NCBI RefSeq assembly: GCF_001562415.1
Contig: NZ_LOEE01000013.1
Coordinates: forward strand, 1 to 32,102
DNA: 32,102 bases
Source: Thermotalea metallivorans
Lineage (GTDB): Bacteria > Bacillota > Clostridia > Peptostreptococcales > Thermotaleaceae
Direction: 5' to 3'
Part shown: in pieces, positions 15,604 through 24,624 of the stretch
Layout of the letters: every line of letters begins with the position of its first letter
How positions within the stretch are numbered: position 1 is the stretch's first letter
Position numbers and translations under genes: made by a program
Notes under the pieces: model-generated
Database searches by the model: none
Told to the model about the DNA's origin: nothing
Seen by the model: the letters and a program-made list of their open reading frames with translations, nothing else

Positions 15604-16866
15604 TTACCTTCTATGAAGCTTTTTGGCGCCTATAAAAGAAAGTCCGTTTTCTGTGAGGGCTTTGGCTGTTTTGTTTACCGCAGCATGCTTATACAGATAA
15701 TTGCCAAGAAGGTGTCCCATGTCACCGGAGGCTTCTATTTCACTTTTATCTCTAAAGTAATCCAAAATCGTAGAAGTATGCTCCTGGGTTACCTCATCCG
15801 TCGGGTCCCCTCCCTCATGCTTCGCAGAGATATTGGGTACTTTTGCTGCAATTTCAATCAGTTCATTTCTTCTGTTATAGGGCTGTCGGACGATATGCCT
15901 GTAGCATTCCGTGATATGATGCTCTATCCGTATATTGTTCTCAAAACCAAAGGCAGTTCTCGCCTTGGCACTCCATTCAATGGTTTTGTTATCAACGGAA
16001 TTCGATAAATTAAAACCGATTAATGGCGTTGTACCATCCTCCCTAGCAAAAAGCCTTGCCATTAACATGGTCCATAACACCGAATACGGATTGTCGTTGC
16101 CCATGAATACTGAGATTTTGAATTTTATATCGATTCCCAAGCGATACAGCATATACCCCACCAGTACTGTTCCAGGGTTGATGTTCAGCACCTCATTGAT
16201 TCCATAATTTGTGTAATAATACAGGAGCTCATCGGCCCACATCAATACATGCTCATTGGGTTGTCCTATGCCCCCAAAATATCCTGTAATTGTATCGGGC
16301 CCTCCCAGATGTACGTTTGAACCGTCCGTTCCTTTTGTCTCCAGCGTCTCCACATAGCTTGCTCCTATGATTTGCATTGCCGCTGCCACTGCAAGAATAT
16401 CACCATTGTCAGACTCTTGTTCCTTCATTTTTCTTACTCGAATATATCTGCCCGGCATTATTTCTTTTTTGTCGATGGCCTGCTTGGCTTCTTCAATCAA
16501 CCATGGAAAATACTGAAGGGCACTGATCTCAAGGGTTACAGCCTTCCCATCATTGAATCCCATGGCATCTGCCTTTGGCCCGAGGACATTTCGTCTATAT
16601 TCAGAAATGCTTACGAAAGCACCTTTGTCCCTCATCACTGTCAGCCATTCTAAATCCTTTAGATAGGGCGAATCCATATTCTTAAGCCTTGCCAGAAGAT
16701 TGGGCAACTTTTTCGCTTCCCTTGCCATATGGTTTATTTCTTCCGGTGTTCCATACTTTTCAACAACCCTAAGAACCTCATTCACCATTTCATTTTCATT
16801 ACTTTGGAAAAACTTATTCAATTCCTCTACTGCAGAAACATTCAATGCTAGACGGTCTTTTAACAT
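15604..16866 (-). CDS. Conserved-looking 420-aa protein of unknown function beside a PanB-type enzyme
   Basis: I do not recognise this family. The protein is soluble with no signal peptide. It has several strongly patterned segments: ETKGTDGSNVHLGGPDTITG, GYFGGIGQPNEHVLMWADEL, NPGTVLVGYMLYRLGIDIKF, IRIEHHITECYRHI and AKHEGGDPTDEVTQEH. The alternation of hydrophobic strands and helices with Gly, Asp and His-rich loops suggests an alpha/beta barrel enzyme with polar active-site residues; this is inference. The start ATG follows TAGGAGGTAAGAATA. It is 69 bp downstream of the PanB-type gene on the same strand and before a 20-bp hairpin, so the two form a two-gene operon and probably act in the same pathway. 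Confidence 0.7.
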   Translation of the reverse strand: MLKDRLALNVSAVEELNKFFQSNENEMVNEVLRVVEKYGTPEEINHMAREAKKLPNLLARLKNMDSPYLKDLEWLTVMRDKGAFVSISEYRRNVLGPKADAMGFNDGKAVTLEISALQYFPWLIEEAKQAIDKKEIMPGRYIRVRKMKEQESDNGDILAVAAAMQIIGASYVETLETKGTDGSNVHLGGPDTITGYFGGIGQPNEHVLMWADELLYYYTNYGINEVLNINPGTVLVGYMLYRLGIDIKFKISVFMGNDNPYSVLWTMLMARLFAREDGTTPLIGFNLSNSVDNKTIEWSAKARTAFGFENNIRIEHHITECYRHIVRQPYNRRNELIEIAAKVPNISAKHEGGDPTDEVTQEHTSTILDYFRDKSEIEASGDMGHLLGNYLYKHAAVNKTAKALTENGLSFIGAKKLHRR

Positions 16867-16935
16867 TATTCTTACCTCCTAGATGATGGGAATCTTTTTT
16901 CCTTCTTGGGATATTCCATCGGTACCCGCGGCTTG

Positions 16936-17787
16936 TTATTCAAATTCCTTGAATAGGGCTTCGAAAGCCTCCTTGCTGTCAATGGCACGATATACATGCT
17001 TCTCTTCCGGGAATCTCATATTTTTGACATCATCCACATATTCCTTAAAAGCATTGATAATGATTTCCGCTACATTTGCATATTTCTTGACAAATTTCGG
17101 TGTAAAGGCCTGGAACATGCCCAACATATCCCCGCATATGATCAATTGTCCGTCGCAGGGGAGTCCTGCCCCTATTGAATATACCGGTATCGTGAGTTTC
17201 TTTGCTATGAATTCCGTCAACTCCGGCGGCACAGCCTCAAGGAGCAATGCCCTTGCCCCGGCCTCCTCAATGGCGATGGCATCCAGAATAAGCTCCCTTG
17301 CACTTTTTACGTCTCTTCCCTGGGCTTTGAATCCGCCCAATTGTCCCGAGCTCTGGGGCGTTAATCCAATATGGCCTATGACAACGATGCCTGCATCACT
17401 GATTGCTTTGATTCTGGTGATAACCCGCCTTCCTCCCTCCAGCTTGACTGCATCCATATCGGCCTCCTTCAGGAATCTGCATGCATTCCTAACGGCTTCT
17501 TCGTCGGATACCTGATAGGAGCCAAAAGGCATATCCCCAATGACAAATGTATTGGGAGCCCCCCTGCGTACTGCTTGACAATGGGCTATGCAATCATCCA
17601 TGGTCACAGGTACTGTCCCTTGATAGCCTAATACAACCATCCCCAATGAATCTCCCACCAAAATCATATCCAATCCTGCCTGCTCTGCAAAAGACGCCAT
17701 TGGAAAATCATAGGCTGTAATCCAAGTTGCCTTTTCTCCCTTTTTTTTCATTTCGGTTAAGTCGAAAATCGTTTTCTTTTTTGCCAT
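16936..17787 (-). CDS. panB: PanB-family 3-methyl-2-oxobutanoate hydroxymethyltransferase
   Basis: PanB adds a hydroxymethyl group from methylene-tetrahydrofolate to 2-ketoisovalerate, the first step of pantothenate synthesis, and uses a divalent metal. The 283 residues keep the family landmarks: TAYDFPMA, ILVGDSLGMVVLGY with metal-ligand Asp46, IGDMPFGSY with the second Asp, GHIGLTPQS, and the catalytic Glu in LLLEAVPPEL. The start is ATG 17787 after GGGAGGGG; the reading frame upstream to 17856 lies before this site. PanC and PanD are not adjacent. Its partner is the unknown 420-aa gene, so it may be a paralogue acting on another 2-keto acid rather than the biosynthetic enzyme. Activity class is well supported, substrate is not. 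Confidence 0.82.
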   Translation of the reverse strand: MAKKKTIFDLTEMKKKGEKATWITAYDFPMASFAEQAGLDMILVGDSLGMVVLGYQGTVPVTMDDCIAHCQAVRRGAPNTFVIGDMPFGSYQVSDEEAVRNACRFLKEADMDAVKLEGGRRVITRIKAISDAGIVVIGHIGLTPQSSGQLGGFKAQGRDVKSARELILDAIAIEEAGARALLLEAVPPELTEFIAKKLTIPVYSIGAGLPCDGQLIICGDMLGMFQAFTPKFVKKYANVAEIIINAFKEYVDDVKNMRFPEEKHVYRAIDSKEAFEALFKEFE

Positions 17788-17914
17788 CGATACCCCTCCC
17801 GGTATAATATAGTGATCATCATCGGCAGCCCCATGGCCACCGGCAGTTGCTCTCAAAAAATATAATCTTTCGATCCATGGAACTTTACAATGATATGCTT
17901 GTCATATTACATTG

Positions 17915-17943
17915 ATTATATCCTGTTTTTTCAATTTTTGAAA
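17915..17943 (-). promoter_or_regulatory. Candidate sigma-70 promoter for the panB operon
   Basis: The minus strand has a perfect TATAAT (complement of 17915-17920) with TTTCAA (complement of 17938-17943) 17 bp upstream. The -35 is a weak match. It would give a leader of about 120 nt. Confidence 0.45.
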
Positions 17944-18027
17944 TATATTTTTTCGAACTTTTCTCAATTTTTCATCATCTCCTGCCCATGGAGTTATTGA
18001 AAATCAAATCACCTCTTTTTATTATTT

Positions 18028-18076
18028 GGACAAGCGGTGCAGATCTGACCATGAAGCCAAATCTTAAGGGTTCGCC
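18028..18076 (-). repeat. Family B repeat, copy 3
   Basis: Read on the minus strand, it begins GAACCCTTAAGATTTGGCTTC and ends near CCGCTTGTCC. It is a diverged solitary copy of the 1801-1854 repeat in the gap between the panB and Moco operons. That gap (17788-18106) otherwise shows only the panB promoter. Confidence 0.55.
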
Positions 18077-18106
18077 GTGAAAACGAAAAGCCCCTTAGGG
18101 GATTTC

Positions 18107-18559
18107 CTAAAGGACTTTTTCTTCTTCCAACACCAAGATTTCATCCCCCATCTTGACAATGCCGTCCTTCAAAACCTTTGTAAAAATACCTTCCGTGGGC
18201 ATGACACAGTTGCCTACCTGATGGAATATGGCACATTTTGTATGACATTCCTTTCCAATCTGGGTTACTTCTTGGATGGTCTCTCCGATTTTTAATTTTG
18301 TCCCCACGGGCAGCTGCCAAAGAGCAATTCCTTCCGTGGTAATATTCTCCGCAAACTTTCCCGTACAAAGTCCTTCTATGCCGATGGCCTTCATTTTTTC
18401 AATACTCTCGATCCCTAAAAGACTTACCTGTCTATGCCAGTTTCCGGCATGGGCATCCCCCTCTAACCCATGGTCTGTTCTAAACATCCCTTGGACAATG
18501 GTCTTTTTGGGAACACCCTTCCTTTCACTGATGTTGATGGCTACAACCTTACCCTTCAA
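18107..18559 (-). CDS. MOSC-domain protein
   Basis: MOSC domains bind sulfur-charged or Moco-type groups and often occur with molybdenum cofactor genes; the exact role of the stand-alone short form is not settled. The protein of about 150 aa shows the family segments [18 protein letters not shown] and [12 protein letters not shown], and a conserved Cys in GKECHTKC. Two starts are possible. GTG 18568 touches the GGGAGGG site, while TTG 18559 lies 9 nt after it and is preferred here. Either way it overlaps moaC by 11-20 bp and is the last gene of the tungsten/molybdenum cofactor operon. Confidence 0.85.
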   Translation of the reverse strand: MKGKVVAINISERKGVPKKTIVQGMFRTDHGLEGDAHAGNWHRQVSLLGIESIEKMKAIGIEGLCTGKFAENITTEGIALWQLPVGTKLKIGETIQEVTQIGKECHTKCAIFHQVGNCVMPTEGIFTKVLKDGIVKMGDEILVLEEEKVL

Positions 18560-19040
18560 TGCATTCACCCTCCCTTAGATAGGTACCCGATTTGCCTCCA
18601 ATCTTTTTGACCAGCCTAATATCCGAAATGACCATATTTTTGTCCACAGCCTTGCACATATCGTAAATTGTCAGAGCGGCAACGGATACGGCATGCAAGG
18701 CCTCCATCTCTACCCCCGTTTTTCCTATGGTTTTCACGGAAGCTTCTATATGGATACAGGCATTTTTTTCATCTATTTCAAAATCCATATCCACTCCTGT
18801 CAAGAATATGTTATGGCACATGGGAATCAGCTCACTGGTTTTTTTTGCCCCCATAATACCTGCAACCTGGGCCACAGCCAAAACATCTCCCTTCTTCATT
18901 TTTCTCTCCGCCACCATGGCCAAGGTCTTTGGCTCCATCTGAACGGAAGCCCTGGCGACAGCTATCCGCAGTGTATCTTCCTTACTGCCCACATCCACCA
19001 TTTTGGCGCGGCCTCTTTCATCTATATGTGTAAATTCCAT
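18549..19040 (-). CDS. moaC: MoaC, cyclic pyranopterin monophosphate synthase
   Basis: MoaC converts the MoaA product (3',8-cyclo-GTP) to cyclic pyranopterin monophosphate, the first stable intermediate of molybdopterin. The 163-aa length is normal. Landmarks are [15 protein letters not shown] at the start, the LIPMCHNI segment, and [20 protein letters not shown], which carries the active-site region, followed by [11 protein letters not shown]. The start lies one base beyond the moaA stop codon, so translation is probably coupled. It overlaps the MOSC gene downstream. Confidence 0.95.
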   Translation of the reverse strand: MEFTHIDERGRAKMVDVGSKEDTLRIAVARASVQMEPKTLAMVAERKMKKGDVLAVAQVAGIMGAKKTSELIPMCHNIFLTGVDMDFEIDEKNACIHIEASVKTIGKTGVEMEALHAVSVAALTIYDMCKAVDKNMVISDIRLVKKIGGKSGTYLREGECIEG

Positions 19041-19041
19041 A

Positions 19042-20007
19042 CTAACCTCCTATACGATACATATCTCTCTCCACAGGCGCATGATCCGACCGATTCAGGG
19101 TATGCTGAAGGGGCTTTGCCAGAATAGTCTTCTGGATGATTTCTCCTAAATCCTCCACCCCCGCCCGCAAGGCGGCCTTCACATCCATCTCCTGGTCCCA
19201 GTGCAAACAAGGTTTCAGCCGCCCGTCCGCCGTCAGGCGAATACGATTGCAATGCTTGCAAAAATGATTGCTGATGGGATTAATAAAACCAATTTTCCCC
19301 TTTCCTCCGGGCAGTTGGTAGTACTTGGCAGGACTGCTTCTGTCCCCGTCATAGACAGGAATGAGTCCTTTTATTCTTTCTTTGGCCGTATGATTGGAAA
19401 TAAATCGGTTTTTGGCCCAAGCAGCAGCTTGGCCAATGGGCATCAGCTCAATGAAGCGGACTTCCATGGACTCTTCTAAAGTAAGCTTTGCAAAATCTTC
19501 TATTTCATCATCATTAAAGTCTCCGATTAGCACCACATTGATTTTTATAGGGCACAAGCCTGCTTTTCGGGCTGCCTCAATGCCTTCCCATACGGCCTTG
19601 AACTTGCCTCCCCGGGTAATATTTTTATATCTTTCCTCCCTTAAGGTATCCAAGCTGATATTGACCCTTTTCAGTCCTGCTGCCTTTAGGTCGGAAGCAT
19701 ACTGTCTCAGTAGAATCCCATTGGTGGTCATGGCCAAATCCTTGATTTTTTGCAAGTTTGCAATATTTTCAATGAGTTCTAGAATTCCTTTCCTCACCAA
19801 GGGCTCGCCGCCGGTAATCCTCACCTTATGGATGCCCAAATCCGCCGCCGTCTTCACGACCTGGAATATTTCCTCCAAAGACAGGATCTCCCCGTGATGC
19901 TTTTTGGCAATACCCTCTTCCGGCATGCAATATTGGCAGCGCAAATTGCAAAGATCCGTCACGGAAACCCGCAGATAATTGATATTTCTCCCCAAAGTGT
20001 CTTCCAT
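19042..20007 (-). CDS. moaA: MoaA, GTP 3',8-cyclase
   Basis: MoaA is the radical SAM enzyme that starts pterin cofactor synthesis from GTP. The product has 321 aa. The N-terminal cluster motif is CNLRCQYC, followed by RITGGEPL. The C-terminal second cluster motif is [18 protein letters not shown], matching the MoaA CxxC...C pattern that binds GTP. It lacks the usual C-terminal GG dipeptide but ends in RIGG, which may serve that role. ATG 20007 is chosen because GGGGGTG lies 6 nt upstream; GTG 20016 would overlap that site. It starts 5 bp after the MoeA-type fusion gene. Confidence 0.95.
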   Translation of the reverse strand: MEDTLGRNINYLRVSVTDLCNLRCQYCMPEEGIAKKHHGEILSLEEIFQVVKTAADLGIHKVRITGGEPLVRKGILELIENIANLQKIKDLAMTTNGILLRQYASDLKAAGLKRVNISLDTLREERYKNITRGGKFKAVWEGIEAARKAGLCPIKINVVLIGDFNDDEIEDFAKLTLEESMEVRFIELMPIGQAAAWAKNRFISNHTAKERIKGLIPVYDGDRSSPAKYYQLPGGKGKIGFINPISNHFCKHCNRIRLTADGRLKPCLHWDQEMDVKAALRAGVEDLGEIIQKTILAKPLQHTLNRSDHAPVERDMYRIGG

Positions 20008-20012
20008 TGCCT

Positions 20013-21944
20013 TCACCCCCGTCTCACCAAAGCAATTTCACCCGTATGTTCCAGCTTGTAGCCTCCCATCTCCTCCAAGATTTCTTTAAATTCTTGGGAC
20101 TGAAGGACCTTGATAAAAATCTCGATCATTTCTTCCTTTAAATACTGCATGGGAACGGCAAAATCATAATCCTCATCACCAATGGGAATGAAATCCAGAT
20201 CCAAGGCCTTCGCCGCCGACAGAACGCCCACACCCGCATCGGCAGACCCTGAAGCAACGGCCGCAGCCACTGCCATATGGGTCGTCATTTCCCGTTCATA
20301 GCCCCAAATCCTTGCCACATCAATACCCCGCCTCTTCAATTCATAATCCGTCAACATTCTCGTCCCCGCTCCCCTCTGCCGGTTTACGAATTGGATATCT
20401 TCCCGGACCAGATCCTCGAAGCCCTTGATGTTTTTCGGATTGCCCTTGGGTATGATGAAGCCTTGGATCCGCTTGACTCCTTTGATGAGGGCCACTTCCA
20501 TATCCGGCAAATATCTCCTGAGAAAAGGTACGTTGTATTCTCCCGTCATCTCATCCAACAAATGGACAGGGGCCATATGGGCTTCTCCCCTTTTTAAGGC
20601 CATAATCCCCCCCAAACTGCCCGCATGGGCGGAAGAAAGATGATAATTGCCAGGCTGCCGATGCATCAAATTTCCGATGATATCCAAGATCAAATCATGA
20701 CTTCCGATGGAGACAATGGTGTTGCGGATCTCTTCCATATCCTTCAGCAGCTCAACGGAAACACGCTCCCCTGCTTCAACGCCCTCGCTGTTTTGGGGAA
20801 TGATGAGAACTCCGTCGGCCCTCACCAGGGACATGGTGGCCCCCGCCCCTCGGTTCAGCGGGGTAGCAATCAATTTATTTCCCACCATCCCCAATTTCAC
20901 GCGGACATACTCTTTGTGTTTTAGGGAAGATACAATTCTTTTGGAAACAACGGCTTCTATTTTGGGGCGTGGTGGAATTTCCTGCCCCACATATTTTCGA
21001 ATCAACGGCTTTGCAAAGGTTTCAAATACAAAATAGGCCGATACGGGATATCCCGGTATCCCTATGACGGGTTTTTCCTTGATGATGCCAAGAATTGCAG
21101 GCTTTCCCGGCCGTACGGCAATCCCATGGATCAATACTTCCCCCATCTCCCGTATCAGCTTGACCGTATAGTCCTCTGTTCCCGAGGAAGATCCCGCATT
21201 GATAATGATTATATCGTTTTCTTCCACAGCAGCCGTGAGCCTTTCCTGCAACAAATCATAATCATCGTCCACGGGCGAGTATCGATTGGGTTCTCCTCCG
21301 TATTCCTTCACTAGGCCTTCGAAAACTCTAGAATTGGACTCGATTATTTTTCCCTCTTCCATTTTTTCGCCGGGTTCGATGATTTCCGAACCCGTAGGCA
21401 TAATGCCTACCCTGGGCTTTTTATAAACTTCGATTTCCGTAATGCCCCCGCTCAACAGGGCCCCAATGTCTACGGGTCGGAGGGTATGGCGGGCCGGTAC
21501 GATCATCTCATGGGCCACAATGTCCTCCCCAATGGGACGAATATCCTGCCACGGGGAAGCTGCTTTTATAATTTCAACGGTCTCTTCATCGATCTCTACT
21601 ACATCCTCAATCATAATGACTGCGTCATAGGGCTCCTTGATGGGATCTCCCGTATCCACATAGATAAAATCCAGATTCCTTTTCAACCGTTTAGGATTTG
21701 CTTCTGATGCCCCAAAGGTTACTTTTGCCCTTACAGCAATCCCATCCATGGCAGCAGCATTATGATTGGGCGATGAAAGCTTTGCAAAGACCGGATATGC
21801 CGTCACCCTTCCCAAGGCTTCTATGACTTGTACCTTTTCTACAGGAAGGTTTTGAAGAATTCCTTCCAATTGACGAAAATATATTCCCAAGGCTTCCTCT
21901 ACAGCCACATTGGAAAGATATAGGTTTCGCTCTCTCTTTCTCAA
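20013..21944 (-). CDS. MoeA fused to a C-terminal periplasmic-binding-like domain
   Basis: MoeA inserts molybdate or tungstate into adenylylated molybdopterin. The 643-aa protein has a complete MoeA region in the first ~400 residues: SPNHNAAAMDGIAV, DTGDPI, MPTGSEI, INAGSSSGTEDYT and GIPGYPVSAY. Residues from about 407 onward are a separate alpha/beta module (IVSIGSHDLILDI, SSAHAGSLGGIMALKRGEAH, RQRGAGTRMLTDYEL) of the PBP-like/LysR-substrate-binding type known fused to MoeA in Clostridia and archaea. That module may bind the oxyanion or sense it. The start is TTG 21944 after GGGGGAGAAGCGA. A normal MoeA is encoded 18 bp upstream, so the operon has two. Confidence 0.9.
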   Translation of the reverse strand: MRKRERNLYLSNVAVEEALGIYFRQLEGILQNLPVEKVQVIEALGRVTAYPVFAKLSSPNHNAAAMDGIAVRAKVTFGASEANPKRLKRNLDFIYVDTGDPIKEPYDAVIMIEDVVEIDEETVEIIKAASPWQDIRPIGEDIVAHEMIVPARHTLRPVDIGALLSGGITEIEVYKKPRVGIMPTGSEIIEPGEKMEEGKIIESNSRVFEGLVKEYGGEPNRYSPVDDDYDLLQERLTAAVEENDIIIINAGSSSGTEDYTVKLIREMGEVLIHGIAVRPGKPAILGIIKEKPVIGIPGYPVSAYFVFETFAKPLIRKYVGQEIPPRPKIEAVVSKRIVSSLKHKEYVRVKLGMVGNKLIATPLNRGAGATMSLVRADGVLIIPQNSEGVEAGERVSVELLKDMEEIRNTIVSIGSHDLILDIIGNLMHRQPGNYHLSSAHAGSLGGIMALKRGEAHMAPVHLLDEMTGEYNVPFLRRYLPDMEVALIKGVKRIQGFIIPKGNPKNIKGFEDLVREDIQFVNRQRGAGTRMLTDYELKRRGIDVARIWGYEREMTTHMAVAAAVASGSADAGVGVLSAAKALDLDFIPIGDEDYDFAVPMQYLKEEMIEIFIKVLQSQEFKEILEEMGGYKLEHTGEIALVRRG

Positions 21945-21962
21945 ATCGCTTCTCCCCCTATA

Positions 21963-23192
21963 CTAAAATAGTATCACCTTTACCTTCTCCCCTTTTTGAA
22001 TTCCCTCTTTGTTGGTTTCAATTCGAATGTATCCATGGGATTTTGTCAGAAGGGTGATAGCTCCCGATTTTCCATGTACGGGTCTTGCCAAATATTCTCC
22101 ATGGACCTCTTCCACCACCACCATCTGATAAGTTTCTTTTCCCGGCGAAGCATGGATGTTTGCATCGGCTTTGGCGTAGATTTCCAACTTTTTCTGTCCA
22201 TCCAAGGATTGCATTTTTTCCAAAAGATAGGCGGTAAAAATCTGAAATACGATGATTGCTGAAACGGGATGGCCGGGAAGCCCGAAGACAGCCTTGTTTT
22301 TTGCCTTTCCTATAATCGTAGGCTTTCCGGGTTTCATGGCAACCCCATGGACAAAAACACCAGGCTCCCCCAGAGAATGGATGACTCTTGCCGTGGCATC
22401 CTTTGCCCCCACGGAGCTTCCCCCAGAGATAACCAAAATATGACTGTTTTCCAGGGCTTCTACCGCAGCACGCCGCAGCAGCTCATCATCATCCTTAATG
22501 ACAGCCCTATAGGTCACGATCGCCCCCAATTCCTTCGCCATGGCCCACAGGGCATAGGTGTTAATATCCCGTATCTGTCCAAATTTTATGTAGGAAAAAG
22601 GATCGACAATTTCATCTCCTGTAGAGATAATCGATATTTTAGGTTTTTCAAATACTTTCACATACCTTATCCCTAAAGCGGCAAGGGCTCCAATATCTTG
22701 GGACTTTAACCTTCTTCCTTTGGAGAAAAGCAGCTCCCCTGCCCTGATGTCTTCCCCCTTCAGGATCATTCCCTCTCCGGGGGCAACCGACTGATAAACG
22801 GCGATGGTTCCTTCATCCAGAGATTCTGCATATTCCACCATCACCACCCCATCTGCTCCCTCCGGTATCATCCCCCCCGTAGGCACATAGACTGCCTCTC
22901 CGCTTCTTATCTTCAGATTAGTGCCTTCCCCCATTTCTACCCTGCCGATAACCTGCAAAAATGCAGGCAATCCTTCACCGGCACCAAAAGTATCCTTGGC
23001 TGCCACGGCATACCCGTCCACAGTAGACCGATGGAATTCCGGCAAGTCTACGGGAGCATAGACATCCTCGTATAATACTCTGCCCAGCCCTTCTTCAACG
23101 GCAATTTTCTCATATGCTAAAACCACATCCTGAAAAAAAACATCCATCTTTGCCCTAGCTTCTTCCACTGTATCCACTTTCAGCAATTCCAT
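21963..23192 (-). CDS. moeA: MoeA, molybdopterin molybdenum/tungsten transferase
   Basis: This single-domain MoeA has the usual length (409 aa). It shows LPEFHRSTVDGYAV, YVPTGGMIPEGADGVVMVEY, ISTGDEIV, ISGGSSVGAKDAT, MKPGKPTIIGK and FGLPGHPVSA. It catalyses insertion of the metal oxyanion into MPT-AMP. ATG 23192 is preferred: GGAAGGGG lies 7 nt upstream, and the in-frame extension to 23237 runs into tupC. It comes directly after the tungstate ABC transporter genes and before the fused MoeA. Two MoeA forms beside a tungstate importer suggest different metal or enzyme targets, but sequence alone does not assign them. Confidence 0.93.
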   Translation of the reverse strand: MELLKVDTVEEARAKMDVFFQDVVLAYEKIAVEEGLGRVLYEDVYAPVDLPEFHRSTVDGYAVAAKDTFGAGEGLPAFLQVIGRVEMGEGTNLKIRSGEAVYVPTGGMIPEGADGVVMVEYAESLDEGTIAVYQSVAPGEGMILKGEDIRAGELLFSKGRRLKSQDIGALAALGIRYVKVFEKPKISIISTGDEIVDPFSYIKFGQIRDINTYALWAMAKELGAIVTYRAVIKDDDELLRRAAVEALENSHILVISGGSSVGAKDATARVIHSLGEPGVFVHGVAMKPGKPTIIGKAKNKAVFGLPGHPVSAIIVFQIFTAYLLEKMQSLDGQKKLEIYAKADANIHASPGKETYQMVVVEEVHGEYLARPVHGKSGAITLLTKSHGYIRIETNKEGIQKGEKVKVILF

Positions 23193-23206
23193 GCCCAATC
23201 CCCTTC

Positions 23207-23917
23207 CTAAATGATAATTTCTCCTTCCATAAACCACTTGGTCTTTATATTTCGGGGAGAAAAAATGACTTCCCTCATTTCCCCAAACTCCTCTACCTTT
23301 CCTTTATCCATAAACACAATATCTCCGCACAATCTCTTGGCCTGATGAATATGATGGGTAACCAAAAGGATGGTCGTACCTTCTTTTGCGTTTGCCTGTT
23401 TTATCATGGATTCCATCACAACCATGGAAGCCGGATCAATATTGGCAGTGGGCTCATCCAAAAGAAGCAAGGCAGGTTTGAATACCAATGCCCTGGCCAA
23501 AGCAACCTTTTGGGCCTCTCCTCCCGACAAAGTCCAAGCTTTGCGATAGAGCAAGTCTTCCATTGCCATTTCTTCTGCAAGCTGCCGGACCCTTGTTTCA
23601 ATTTCTTTTTTTGCCACCTTCCGCAGCATCAAAGGATAGGCTATGTTATAAAATACGGTATCCCGCAGCAAATAAGGCTTTTGAAAAACTACTGTCATAT
23701 TTTGATATACATCTCCACTGCTTTCCTTCCCGTCATAATAGATTTTTCCCGAAGTGACTCCATCAAGACCGCCTAAAATCTTGACCAATGTACTTTTCCC
23801 GGCTCCGTTGGGCCCCATGATTCCACAGAAAGAACCCCTTGCAATCTTCAATTCCTCTATCTCCAAGACCCTGTGCTGCCCGTAGTTTTTCACCAAGTTG
23901 CTGATGACAATCTCCAT
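23207..23917 (-). CDS. tupC: Tungstate ABC transporter ATP-binding protein TupC
   Basis: This ATPase of 236 aa powers the TupABC importer from the cytoplasmic face. Visible motifs are Walker A GPNGAGKST (residues 35-43), the Q-loop region TVVFQKPYLL, signature LSGGEAQKVALARAL, Walker B LLLDEPTANIDP and the switch His in LLVTHH. Assignment to tungstate rather than molybdate comes from the TupA partner. The start ATG follows GGGGAG. Its stop lies 14 bp before moeA. Confidence 0.9.
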   Translation of the reverse strand: MEIVISNLVKNYGQHRVLEIEELKIARGSFCGIMGPNGAGKSTLVKILGGLDGVTSGKIYYDGKESSGDVYQNMTVVFQKPYLLRDTVFYNIAYPLMLRKVAKKEIETRVRQLAEEMAMEDLLYRKAWTLSGGEAQKVALARALVFKPALLLLDEPTANIDPASMVVMESMIKQANAKEGTTILLVTHHIHQAKRLCGDIVFMDKGKVEEFGEMREVIFSPRNIKTKWFMEGEIII

Positions 23918-23919
23918 GT

Positions 23920-24615
23920 TTATTCTCCCCGTTGATAATAGTATAGGATGGTGTTTACCGTAAAGGATATTCCCAAAAGTACCATACCCAGGGCAATGGC
24001 CATCTCATAATTTCCCATGCTCTGGAGCATAGTAATGGTTGTGGTCATGACCCTGGTATGGCCTTTGATATTTCCTCCTACGATCATCACTGCCCCCACC
24101 TCCGATACAGCCCGTCCATATCCCGTTACAATCCCTGTCAATATATCGATCCGCAATTCTTTCATGAGCAGGAGAAGGGTATGCCGAGAATCTGCACCGA
24201 GGGTTTTGGCAAGAATCTGTACCGTTTTCCCTTTTTCCTTGGTCCCATTGTAAACAATACCCGTAATGATGGGTATGACCAGACAGGTCTGGGCAATGAT
24301 CATGGCAGTAGGGGTATAGACCAAGCCTAAAAACCCAAAGGGTCCTTTCCTGGAGATCAGGAGAAAAACCACAAGCCCTGCAATCACAGGCGGCAAGCTC
24401 ATCAGGGTATATACAAAACGAATCACAATATTTTTCCATTGAAAATCTTTGATTCCCAGCAGAATACCCACGGGTATCGCCAGGAGAGTTGCAAAAAAAG
24501 TAGCCATGAGAGAAACATACAAGGACAAAAAGATGATGCTGTATACCTCCTGATCAAAAGACAGAAGCAGTATGATGGCCTGTTTGCATCCTTCCAGTAT
24601 TTCTCTCACAGTCAT
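23920..24615 (-). CDS. tupB: Tungstate ABC transporter permease TupB
   Basis: The 231-aa membrane protein has about five or six helices and the cytoplasmic EAA loop that docks the ATPase (ILAKTLGADSRHTLLLLMKE...GYGRAVSEVGAVMIVGGN). It resembles the TupB/WtpB permeases. ATG 24615 lies only about one base from AAGGAGG, so GTG 24609, 7-8 nt from it, may be the true start. Its stop codon nearly touches the tupC start. It is the second gene of the tup operon. Confidence 0.9.
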   Translation of the reverse strand: MTVREILEGCKQAIILLLSFDQEVYSIIFLSLYVSLMATFFATLLAIPVGILLGIKDFQWKNIVIRFVYTLMSLPPVIAGLVVFLLISRKGPFGFLGLVYTPTAMIIAQTCLVIPIITGIVYNGTKEKGKTVQILAKTLGADSRHTLLLLMKELRIDILTGIVTGYGRAVSEVGAVMIVGGNIKGHTRVMTTTITMLQSMGNYEMAIALGMVLLGISFTVNTILYYYQRGE

Positions 24616-24624
24616 TCCTCCTTG

